From NCBI GenBank assembly GCA_951804985.1, contig OX638132.1:104998526-105062525 (forward strand): 64,000 nucleotides of DNA, in the 5' to 3' direction. The notes beneath the pieces were generated by a model. The model saw only the letters and a list, made by a program, of their open reading frames with translations. It was not told the DNA's origin and made no database searches. Origin of the DNA: Dryomyza anilis. Taxonomy: Eukaryota; Arthropoda; Insecta; Diptera; Dryomyzidae. Shown here in pieces: positions 23,037 through 33,479 of the stretch. Position numbers and translations under genes: made by a program. Positions within the stretch are counted from its first letter, which is position 1, and the number at the start of each line of letters is the position of its first letter.

Positions 23037-23432
23037 CAGTATGCCATTCGTATCGATATCGTTACGAGATCAATGCGAGTAGATGGAGAAATCACACAAT
23101 ATCGGACGCGTTCTCGTAACGATATCGAGCGTCAAATTGGACCTAGATGGTAGGTAGATATCGAAACGCTCCGTCGGAGTTTTCTGGTACGACAAATTTT
23201 TCTAAAACGGAATGGTATCAAAGGAAAAAATGATCAAAGTTCGAGATTAATGCGAAAAATATTGCGACATAGATTTGAGAAATGTTTAAATATCGTATCT
23301 TGTCAAAGAATTTGAATGTACGAACATTTTTAAAAATTAGAATCAAAAATGCAACGAGATCGAACTTTTTTTATCGAAGTTCTTCGAGAGAGCTTCGAGG
23401 CATCGAAGGTTTCCGAGACATAGCAGACTGGG
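23037..23432 (+). mobile_element. ATCGATATCG-rich short element, copy 3
   Basis: The longest copy of the five (about 396 bp). It begins CAGTATGCCATTCGTATCG and ends with GAGACATAGCAGACTGGG. The interior has GTTACGAGATCAATGCGAG, GATGGTAGGTAGATATCG and TCGAAGTTCTTCGAGAG blocks in the same order as the other copies. Opposite in orientation to copies 1 and 2. Confidence 0.7.
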
Positions 23433-23739
23433 TGATTAACAACCTTATGTTGTTTTTTCGTCCAACATTTTTTTTATCAACAATTTTTTATTCGAAAATT
23501 TTTGAACATTTGTTTTTTTTTCGAATATTTTTTTTTTCCTTGAAAATGGTGATATCAAACTTTGTGTTGTTTTTATCGCTTTCGGTTTCTCTCAAATTTT
23601 AAAAATAAAAGTTACCGAAAACCTTTATCTCTGATCACTACTTACAACCTAATCTCATTATCGGAACTAGACCCTCTGAATATAGTAAACCCGATATAGA
23701 ACCCGAGACAATATAACTGGTATTTTTATGAAATACTAC

Positions 23740-24460
23740 CTGGACCCGTGCACGACTCGTTTTTGAATGCAAGGATATGTAGTGATTTTATTAATATAAA
23801 GAACATTTTTAATATTTAATTCAGGGACCCATGCTTCGCTGCGGACGTTTTTATTAATGTTATAAATGTAGTAACTAAAACAAAAATAATTCCCCGTAGA
23901 ACGCTTCCCGGTAGAATTTATCCCCGTAGTGTTATTCCAGTAGAAGTTTAAGCGTGGTGAGTTTAGTGTGATGAATTTAGTGTGGTGAATTTTAGTGTGG
24001 TGAATTTCGGTGTGGTGATTTTAGATGTGATGAGCTTTGGTATGGTGAGTTTGTTGTAGTGAGTATCATCCAAATTTAAAGTTTGGTGGAAATCGATAAA
24101 ATTAGGGTTGAGATATAGCGTACTGAATTTTTGGGTTCTATGGGAGGTGCCACTCCCCTTTGCCCAATATGGTTTATTTATGGTATAGGATACTGCATGG
24201 ACTTTATAACATACTAATGCAAGTTTTCAGAAAAATACGTTCAGTGATTTTGCTATGAATCTGAATTATACACCATAAATAAAAATGAGCGTAAAAGGGT
24301 GCGTGGTCAACGAAAACTATATAGTGACCTTCTCCTGGGAGTGTAGGATATATATTCTAAATTTTAAGGAAATCCGAGCACAGGTGAACGTTTGCATAGC
24401 TCATAAACAAACAAACAAACGGCAAAAGAGTTTTATATATATAGATTTATAGCAAACCCA
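23740..24460 (+). repeat. Dispersed repeat remnant with a 14-bp minisatellite
   Basis: At 23945-24065 about eight diverged units of the type TTTAGTGTGGTGAA are in tandem. Upstream is GACCCATGCTTCGCTGCGG, and downstream (24395-24445) CATAAACAAACAAACAAAC is followed by TTTTATATATATAGATTT. These words recall the ends of widespread insect repeats, but I cannot name the family. No coding remnant. Confidence 0.45.
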
Positions 24461-24890
24461 GATTAAATTTAAATTTTGTCAAAGTTGCAGCAACTGTAGA
24501 ATGTCCTCATAGCGCTGAATGGTTCATTAAAGTTTTGTCCAATTAGTTTTAGTTTTTGAGATATAGCCAAATTTTTAAATTGCACATAATTTTGCTTATA
24601 TGATATTTTTTTTACAAAATGAAATTAATTACAGCATTCAACACAAAAAATCTTCAGCTACAATAAAAACCTTTTAGTATACGCGAAAAAAATATATGGA
24701 AAACTTTGCAATATACCAAAAATTGTGTAATTTTGAATGAAGTTTTCCAGCATATTTAGTAGATGCGCATAAAATTGGCAGCTTTTAATAAAAATTCCGC
24801 CTTTGGCTACTTAAAAACTAAAGAATTTTGAACTATCTCGATCCTGCCAAAGTGGTTGATATATAATTTAAATAAATAAATTTCAACTCA
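24461..24890. other. Unassigned AT-rich DNA
   Basis: Nothing recognisable. Confidence 0.5.
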
Positions 24891-25530
24891 TTAGAAAGCA
24901 ATGCATCATAATTCGCTGCAATCAACTCTGCATTCATTGCAGCCTGCAGAGCCTTGTCCGTCCTAAACTCACTTGCTCGTAAATCGCTTTTGAGTCGGAA
25001 GCATCTAGCTGAACAAAATGATCAATTTATCAACGATTAACGCGCCGCACACAACACATTCGAATATTCAGTCAGTGATGCGATTTATTTCAACAATTTA
25101 TTAAAATGACACCAATGGAAATGTTGATAAAAGAAACTAGTTTCCGAGCGACACGAGCAAGATCAATGACTCAATAGAAGATACTGCTTATTCACTCGTT
25201 GCGAACTATGCGATCGAACGATCGATCTCAATGCGGAATAATTTCCCAATAAATCAACGGATCAGAGTCACTTAAATGGAACTGTGAACTGTACCACGGC
25301 AGCAGACGGACAAACGAACAAACGACGAATGGACAGACGCAAAGACACGGATTATTACACTTTCATTTCAATGCGATATCGATTTCGATTTAGTTGGGTT
25401 TTAATTTATGACGATGCCAGAAGAGTCCCGAAGGTAGAGCGCAGCACAAGATCGATTGGGTCGCCTCCCTGGTGCTGCGGGAAGCTATTTATTAAAAGCT
25501 GTTATAATGTCGTATTTATGCTGATTTAAT
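24891..25530. other. GC-richer island
   Basis: A plus frame at 25284-25529 has no recognisable motif. Words include GATCGAACGATCGATC. Possibly regulatory; unassigned. Confidence 0.3.
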
Positions 25531-26934
25531 TGTTATGGAAAAATAGTATTTAATAAAGCGGTAAAATAGACTCCGATGAACCATTTACACGATACACGAA
25601 TGAAGAACGACACGGCTACTGGGTGTTTGCGGCGTATTTTAGTCTAAAGTCTTAAGCCGCTGAAATGGGGTTTTAAAGAATTTGTTTTCATTGAAATTCT
25701 TTAGAATGTCTTTTGGTTTTTATTTTTTTTAAAGGCATTAAGTGTTGAATGTGTGAGGTTTATGTGAGGATTTTTGTTATGACTTTAAAGTGTTTTTTGT
25801 GTGGACGCCACCCATATCGAGACAACTTTATTTTTCTACTAAAAGAAATAATATTTGGTATTAAGTTTAATCGGCGCATTTCCAATAATCTGTAGCATTA
25901 AACAAAGTCAGCAATTTGGGAAACAAAAAATCAAAATTGAGACTAATTTTAGGAGAAATCAACTCCAAATATTATTATAGGTCAATTAATCAAATTAATT
26001 TTATGTTCTCTAATGTGCCGCCAATCAAAATAACGTAATTCAAGTATTTCTCAAGTGGCTCCCATCATTATTGCTACTTTCTGTCTCTCTCTCTCTCTCC
26101 TATTGCACTCTCACTCACACGTACGCTAATTAAATCACTTGGCCTCATCAATCTTCGCCTCATTTACAAGAGTCAGTTGAGTTGTGCTGAGCTGAGCTGA
26201 GAGTAAATCAAATCCAATTAAATAAACAAACAATGGCCATAATTATCGACAAATTTTAAAGCGCACTCAAAACCACAAAAACCTTTTTCCACGACCCCAC
26301 AAGTCAAGCAGCCCATTAAACATTAAACGCGCCACAATCGTGCTCATGATCATTAAGCGGAGGAAGACGAGTGCGCAAAAGAGAGATTGAACTGGAGAGC
26401 GAGAAAGGGCATCGTGGCGCTATCTCTCGACATTTGTTTAACTTTCTAGAGTAGAGCTCGCACTTATACGGTGCGCAATCGGCGCAATTACTTTAAATTG
26501 TCCCGTAAATGTGCTGCTGCGAGTCGAAAATTACTAAAATCCTTTGTGACTTAATTACGTACGCAGTTGGCTGAGAGTCAACGAGAGAGAGGTGCTCGCT
26601 GTTGTGCATTGTGCACATGAGAGCACAAAGGCGGAAGTGCGCACTTGAGCACATTGATTGCAATGTATTGCATCAGGAGGCACATTTTATGTGCACATCA
26701 AATTCTATTTGTCTGCAGAGTCTGCAGTTCAGGGTCATTGATATTAATTAGATCGAGTTTAAAATTTAATTAGATTCCTAACGGATGTGAAATTACAATA
26801 TGAATAGAAAATATTATCATAGATATTTCAATTCATTGAAATATTAATTGTCATGTAATGGTACGCAAGTATATGAAGGTTTTTGAATTGATTTTTATTA
26901 CCAACAATAAATGTATTTCTAGAGAAATTTTCAT
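25531..26934. other. Mixed DNA with CT-repeat and GC-richer island
   Basis: A (CT)n run lies at 26084-26098 (GAGA-type binding site on the minus strand, inference), and a GC-richer stretch at 26040-26720 includes GAGCTGAGCTGAGAG and GTGCACATGAGAGCAC. No gene recognised. The rest is AT-rich. Confidence 0.4.
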
Positions 26935-27335
26935 TTTGAAGAAGGGACGCAAAGAATACGAATCGGAACCGGCACCGTTGCGATTTTTTAAACCGAAAAC
27001 GGTATCGGAATCGTTATTAAAAAATGTGTGGAACCGGAATCGTAACAGGAACCGCTATTTTAAAAATCTTGAAACCAGAACCGGTACCGTAAAAGTTTCG
27101 TATTTTGAAAAAGGAACCGGTATAGTAACCGTTGTTAAAAAAATGTGTGGAACGGGAATCGGAACGCATATAATTTTTTTGTTTGGAACCGGAATCGGCA
27201 CCGGAACCGCTATATTAAAAACCGGAACCCTTATTCCAAAAGGTTTTAATCCCTCTTAGAGACCACCAAATCAGAACCGAAATCGGAACCATTTAATATA
27301 TAAATGTGTTGAACCGGATCCGGAATTGACCCATA
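26935..27335 (+). repeat. CCGGAACC motif array, second locus
   Basis: Begins GGGACGCAAAGAATACG, like AGGGAACGCAAAGAACCGG at 22576. It then carries about 12 words of the CGGAACCGG/GGAATCGG type spaced 20-40 bp apart and ends TTTTAATCCCTC near 27257, followed by a further partial array to 27335. The plus frame rich in N-R and G-T-G pairs across it is a by-product of the motif. Likely a non-autonomous transposon of the same family as 21.95-22.7 kb. Confidence 0.6.
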
Positions 27336-27419
27336 TAATTTGAATTTTTAATACAAAAAAAAAAATATTTTTAACGAAAATTTGAATTTTTATAAAAATT
27401 TAGGGATAATGAATAAACT

Positions 27420-28408
27420 GAATTTTTGGTGAACAAATGTTTTTTTAGTGAAAAGTTTTATTTTTAGTGAATAATATAATTTTTAGTGAAAAATTGAAAT
27501 TGAAATTGATTTTTATAGTGAAAAATTGAATTTTTAGTGAAATATTAAATTTGTAGTGAAAAATTGAATTTTTAGTGAAAAATTTAATTTTTAGTGAAAA
27601 ATTTAATTTTTAGTGAAAATTTTAATTTTTAGTCAAAAATAGAATTCCGGTGAAAAATTGAATTTTTAGTGAAAAATTGAATTTTTAGTGAAAATTTGAA
27701 TTTTTAGTGAAAAATTGAATTTTTAGTGAAAAATTAAATTTTTAGTGAAAAATTAAATTTTTAGTCAAAAATAGAATTTCGGTGAAAAATTAAATTTTTA
27801 GTGAAAAATTGAATTTTTAGTGAAAAATTGAATTTTTAGTGAAAAATTTAATTTTTAGTGAAAAATTTAATTTTTAGTGAAAAATTTAATTTTTAGTGAA
27901 AAATTTAATTTTTAGTGAAAAATTTAATTTTTAGTGAAAAATTTAATTTTTAGTGAAAAATTTAATTTTTAGTGAAAAATTTAATTTTTAGTGAAAAATT
28001 TAATTTTTAGTGAAAAATTTAATTTTTAGTGAAAAATTTAATTTTTAGTGAAAAATTTAATTTTTAGTGAAAAATTTAATTTTTAGTGAAAAATTTAATT
28101 TTTAGTGAAAAATTTAATTTTTAGTGAAAAATTTAATTTTTAGTGAAAAATTTAATTTTTAGTGAAAAATTTAATTTTTAGTGAAAAATTTAATTTTTAG
28201 TGAAAAATTTAATTTTTAGTGAAAAATTGAATTTTTAGTGAAAAATTTAATTTTTAGTGAAAAATTTAATTTTTAGTGAAAAATTGGATTTTTAGTGAAA
28301 ATTACAATTTTTAGTGAACATTAGAATTTTTAGTGAAAATTAGAATATTTAGTGAAAAATTGAAATTTTAGTGAAAAATTGAATTTTTAGTGTAAAATTA
28401 AATTTTTT
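27420..28408 (+). repeat. 19-bp palindromic satellite, about 50 units
   Basis: The unit is AAAAATTTAATTTTTAGTG. The first 15 bases are a palindrome (AAAAATT-N-AATTTTT) followed by AGTG. About 27842-28210 is a near-perfect homogeneous core with T at the palindrome centre. The edges have mostly G at that position and more indels, as expected if the array is homogenised from the middle. A shorter diverged array of the same unit lies at 56958-57225. Confidence 0.95.
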
Positions 28409-28419
28409 TATAATTTCCA

Positions 28420-28690
28420 TTCCCAACAAAGAATCAGTTCATGCAACACCTAGCGCCTGTCTCACACTGCTCAATCCCCTTGTTACACGAATTTCCTGCA
28501 CCGACACGATCGACGCGAATGATCTCCACGATCTCAATCTCATTGCGAGCAACATCGCCACACCGCAACAAGCAACGTCCTGGCGCGAGGTCGAGTTCAA
28601 TGCGTTGATTTGTTGCAACGAGCAGCAACTGCACAACAGCGCATGCGCCAATGTTCTGCGATCTGCGCATGCGCAATAATAGTTTATTTT
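28420..28690. other. GC-richer block open on both strands
   Basis: It directly follows the satellite. On the plus strand a frame without Met runs to a stop near 28678 (contains DANDLHDLNLIASNIATPQ and WREVEFNALICCNEQQ) after an acceptor-like AACAAAG. On the minus strand an 80-codon frame starts with ATG at 28676 and stops at 28434 (contains RNEIEIVEIIRVDRVGAGN). Both have fair third-position GC. I recognise neither; at most one is real and it may be a conserved non-coding block. Confidence 0.25.
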
Positions 28691-29990
28691 ATTATTGCAT
28701 AACAATAAAAATAATAATCATAATCAAGTGAATGGTGTGAGTGCGAATTTGAGTTTGCGTTTCTGCAGGAGATCAAGATCCTGGCAAATAAAAATGTTGC
28801 TTACTTAAGCAACAACACATAAATAATGGCCTCAACTTAACGAGATGATATCGTTTATTCGTAGTTATTGTGTGGTGACGTATTTTATGTGTTTAATAGT
28901 GGAGGTGCACCGGATATTTTGTGGGATTTTTAAAAATAAATAATTGAATTGGCAAAATTTTGTAGGAAGTTGAAGAAGAGAGTTATAATCTTTTGTATTT
29001 CAACTATATACATGGTTAGAAATTCAAAATTCATACACCGAGCAAAATCAATGAATTTCATAAAATGTAGTTCTACTACATTTACTTTCTTTTTACGTAG
29101 TTGCTTCTACAGAATGTATTAGAAAAACGCATAAATGGCATAAGTAAGAATAATTTAACATTTTCGATGATTCTAAATTAATACGGAATGTAGTTAAATT
29201 AAATGTAGATGTAGTAATTTATCTACATGTTACTGAACTTTTAACTAAATACGAAATGCAGTTATTTTGAATACATATGAAGTAAAATTATGTATAGAAA
29301 TGCAGTAAATTTATGTAGTAGTTTTCTATAATATATTCTACATCAATGTAGTAAAAGAAATACATTAACTTAATACATATGTGTTATTTATTTTATTTTT
29401 TTAAAATAGCCTTTTTCGTTAAATATATATGGCATGCAAACTGACAAAAAAATACGATACATAAAAAAAACAATTAATTTTTCAACTATTAATTACCGAA
29501 TAAAAAGAAAAAAAATGTTGATCCTTACCCAGTCCTTCTCCATATCGAAGATTATGTTGTTCCACTAATCGTTTATCTACCCGCTGTAATTCTGCCATTC
29601 CTCAATAAATTTGTGCTTTAAATTTGACTTTCCTTTAACCAACAACCTGCCACCACCTCCCTCCCACACTTTCTCAGTGCTCCACAATCACGTCCCACAC
29701 TAATCCACATATCATAAAACATTTACGTTTTCTTTTTTCCTTATCGAATTCCCAAGTTACAACTCACGGCAATTGTGCTGCTGGCTGCCTCTAACGTTAT
29801 CCACTTCAAGATAAGCAAGCAATTTCTCATCTTTATTAGGTTGGTGCTTTATTCTTTTTTTTATTTTTCTATTTTTTGTTGTCTTCTAAACCCATTAAAA
29901 TATGATAAATTGCTTCTATTTCAACGAGATGATTTTAACAAGACAATTTAACAAGCGTAATTTAATACGCTACCCATTCGCACTTCGCAC
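28691..29990. other. AT-rich DNA with dispersed ATGTAG/CTACAT words
   Basis: Between 29040 and 29390 ATGTAG-like words occur repeatedly in both orientations (for example AAATGTAGTTCTACTACATT), suggesting a decayed inverted-repeat element. Otherwise unassigned. Confidence 0.4.
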
Positions 29991-30260
29991 ACCATATGGC
30001 CATCTCTGTCGCACACTCTAGAGCGTTGTCGCGTGTTCTCCCTCACGCTGCCACAACTCAGACCACGTATGCTGTAACCACAAAAATCAACGCAACATCG
30101 AGGACTTTTCTGGTATTAAACGAAAATGTATTTCACCCTTGGGAACACTTAGCAATCCAAAGAATCGAGCAGCAGCAGGCATCAGCGTCAACATTCATCC
30201 AGATCAGGCAAAAGTGTTGGTGAGGGTTGCGCCGAAATCGAGAACTCGACAAGTAGGAAA
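29991..30260. other. Small GC-richer island
   Basis: A 75-codon plus frame (29996-30223) has no motif. Unassigned. Confidence 0.3.
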
Positions 30261-31558
30261 AGTCACCACAAAAACATGACATCTACAGGGAGCCGGGGTA
30301 AGCTTCGAATAGAATAGAGTCGTATATAGTAGGGGGGTTGTTGTTTACGCCGTCACGGCGCATAGATGTTAAACATTTCAAATTAAGTGGGTCGAGTCGA
30401 ATCGTTTCGAATCGAATCGGTGATAAGGTAATTGGGGTGAATTGGTTATGTCAACTAGGTACGTGAGGCATTTAAGGACTTCACGAATACCCGGTGAAAA
30501 TATTGTTTGCTATCTGTTAAATAGTTTGTGGTTTTTAGAAATTGTTTCTATACTTAGAGTGGACACAAGGACAATTCAATTTTGTTGTTAACTTTCTCTG
30601 CAAAACGATGCATAATTCACAATTCCTTTTTTTAGTTCATTTACAAAATAAGAAACACTGAGTGTTACTTGATGCCTCACAGCTGGACATTTGCATTTAT
30701 TACGTTCAATTTGAATTTCGAACATTTTAAGACTGCCAAATGGTTTGCTTTATAATTTTTAAGTCTTATTTGCGCTGGATATGCTGAACGACTACACTGT
30801 GTGCGCAGCATGTGCTACCATAAAAACGGATTTAAGCCATGTTTATAATTCGCACAAAATAAAAATCAAACGCAGCGCATAAAATTACATGATAAACCAG
30901 ACTAATGCGAAAATAAATAAAAACTGCGTCACTAATTGAACTTGTACAAATTTAATTTATCGAAATCTAAACATTTTTTTTAATTGCCGAGTGAAAATAT
31001 TATGTTTAAATTTTTTATTACGGACAAACGAATTATTTGTTTTCCAGAACTTTTCAATATAATGTTTAGAATATAGTAGCAAACTAAATAAACCTTGAAT
31101 TTGAAAGTTTTTTTTATTAATTCATTCAGATGTGTATTTGTAATTTTCACTAGTTTCATAAAGTTTAATTAAATTATATAATAAACTGAAATATGCTTCA
31201 ATTTTTTTTATGAAAACTAAAAATTAAAAAAAAGCAATAAAAAATTGCAAAAAAATTGTAAATATTATTTAAAAAATTATATCATAAATAATGCAGATCA
31301 AAAAATAAAAAATTTGAATATTTCATGTTCTATCTTTCATTTAAAAAAAATAATATTGCCTTAAATAACTAAATAACATTTTTGTTCTACAAATCTGTGC
31401 TCCCAGGGCACAACAACAGAACTCGACTCTTGCTGTTATGATATATTTCCGGTATTTGTTTTAAAATTGTACCGAATTTTGGTTCCAATACTTATTTTTG
31501 TTCAAAAGTTATTAGACATAAGCTTTATAGCCACATCTCTATTTGGTACCACTAAATA
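30261..31558. other. Unassigned AT-rich DNA
   Basis: Includes AATCGTTTCGAATCGAATCG near 30400 and long A/T runs. No gene recognised. Confidence 0.5.
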
Positions 31559-31772
31559 TATCGTCGGTGATACTGCAAAACCGAATACCTCTTTCAATAT
31601 GAATTTTACAGAAGAGACAAAACTATTTTCAGTCTCAATTCTGCACTTACTTCATACAAAATTAAGTATGTCATAATTTATTATGGCATTTATCTAATTT
31701 ATCCGATCAACATATCATTAAAAACCCAACTATAACACAAAATTAGGCGGTTTTGCAGTATCGCCGACGATA
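31559..31772. mobile_element. 214-bp MITE with TATCGTCG-type ends
   Basis: The terminal inverted repeats are TATCGTCGGTGATACTGCAA on the left and, reverse complemented, TATCGTCGGCGATACTGCAA on the right, both continuing AACCG; one mismatch in 25 bases. TA flanks each side. The AT-rich interior has no coding capacity. Its outer eight bases match those of the MITE at 33083. Confidence 0.85.
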
Positions 31773-32039
31773 TAGAATAACGACACAACAAGACACCTTT
31801 AAAAAACTCTCTTAAAATGAGAAAAAAATGATTTATGCTATTATGCTTCGAGAACAAAGAAAATATAGTTCGGATATTAAAAAATAAAAATTATTCTTAA
31901 TATATATTCAAAAATTTATTTATTTAATTTAATTTAAGCACGTCAAAAAAAATTAAAAAATTCATTAAATACGATATATTTTTTTATTATAAATAAAGGA
32001 TTATTGTATTCTTCAAAATACATTTATTAAATTTCGTAT
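31773..32039. other. Unassigned AT-rich DNA
   Basis: Nothing recognisable. Confidence 0.5.
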
Positions 32040-32905
32040 CCGGACTGTGCTACATTTTTTTCTTTTTCCATTTTTTTAAAGCATTTTCATTTTGTTTCTA
32101 TTGGTTTTTGCTTTAATTTTAGTTTTTGTTTTAGACTTTTGTGTGTTTACAATTATTGTTTTTCTTCAGATAACAAAACAATAGTTTTTGATATTGTTTT
32201 TCCTATTTTGCATTTTTTTTTGTGTTTGTTTCTGTTTTTGAGATTGTGTTTTTGATTTTATTTTTAATTTGTTTTTTCTTTTGCTTTGGATTTTGTATTT
32301 TTTGATTTTGTATTTTTGTGTTCTTGCTTTTATTTTTGCTATTGTTTCATATTTTGCTTTTGTATTTTTTTTTCATTTTTCCGTAGTTTTGATTTTGTTT
32401 TGCTTTTAATATTTCTTTTGTTTTTGCGTTTTCGTTTTGGTTTGTATTCTAACACTTATTTTAGTAAATTTATGATTTCTTGTGTTTTTGCTTCAGGTTT
32501 TGTTTTTTCTGCTATTGTTTTTTGTGTTTATGATTGTGAACTTGTTTTTATGTTTTAGCTTATATTTTTGGCTTTTTTGTATATTTGCTTTTGTTTGTTT
32601 TTGCTTTTGTGTTTTGTGTTTGTTTTTGCGTTTTTGTATTTTTGTTTGTTTTTTTTTTGCATTAATTTGTATTTTAACTTTTATTTAATTAATTTGTGTT
32701 TGCTTCTGGTTTTGTTTTCCTGCTTTTTATTTTTTTATGTTTATGATTGTGAACTTGTTTTTATGTTTTGTGTTTATTTTTGCCTTTTTTGTATTTTTGC
32801 TTTTGTTTTTTTGTGTTTTTGCTTTTGTTTTTGCGTTTTTGTATTTTTGCTTTACTTTTTTTGTTTTGGTGTTTTTGCTTTTGTTTTTTTTTTTTTGGTT
32901 TATTG
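32040..32905 (+). repeat. T-rich, A-poor low-complexity block (TTTTTGY type)
   Basis: The plus strand is mostly T with regularly spaced G and C (TTTTTGCTTTTG, TTTTTGTGTTTT). A is scarce, especially from about 32200. The Phe/Cys/Val-rich open frames through it are composition artefacts. A duplicated stretch, GTTTATGATTGTGAACTTG, occurs at about 32526 and 32738, so the block grew partly by local duplication of about 212 bp. Confidence 0.85.
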
Positions 32906-33082
32906 TCCGATCATGTTCCTAGAATAATTTCTGCTAGGGTTTACCATATCCCTAGTAGAAAATTACCTAATTTCCGAATTGCCCTATGACCAGATCGTGT
33001 TTGTCATACCGATTTCTTTGTATATACCGCACGTATTTCTCATTGTATCGACGAATTCAGTAAAACTGAATTATATTGCATA
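32906..33082. other. Unassigned DNA
   Basis: Short spacer without recognisable features. Confidence 0.5.
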
Positions 33083-33342
33083 TATCGTCGTTGTAGAACG
33101 AAAAGTCACCAAAAAAATTTTTATGAAAAACTTAAATTTCGAGTTTGTTGATTAATATTATAAAAAGTAATTGATGCATTTTTAAAATTGAAATATCAAT
33201 TGATAGATTTACATTTTCTTATCATGTAATAAAATAATTGAGATCATCCATTAAAAACTGACAGATATATAAAGATTTTTGTAAATGAATATTTGGCAGT
33301 TTGGAAATGTATTTGGTGACTTTTCGTTCTACAACGACGATA
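33083..33342. mobile_element. 260-bp MITE with perfect 31-bp inverted repeats
   Basis: The left end starts TATCGTCGTTGTAGAACG and the right end, reverse complemented, is identical for 31 bases (through AAAAGTCACCAAA). TA flanks both sides. The perfect arms suggest it is younger than most elements here. No coding capacity; possibly Tc1/mariner-like on the basis of TA. Confidence 0.9.
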
Positions 33343-33479
33343 TAAACTTCTATTTTGAAAACTTGTATGTTAAAAGATACTTTGACATCTTTTAAATATT
33401 CAGAAAATTGAACGAGCAAAGTACTTTTTGTTGTACTTTTAATTGACTTCAATTAATCTATAAAACGTTTCCGTTGCAT

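Noticed and set aside
26858..27259. 133-codon plus open frame
   Set aside because: The N-R and G-T-G residue pairs come from the CCGGAACC array; no start context or domain.
27420..28408. Regular repeat array considered as CRISPR
   Set aside because: Units are contiguous with no spacers, and the context is eukaryotic.
32286..32989. Phe/Cys/Val-rich open frames that look like membrane proteins
   Set aside because: They follow from the T-rich low-complexity block in several frames at once.
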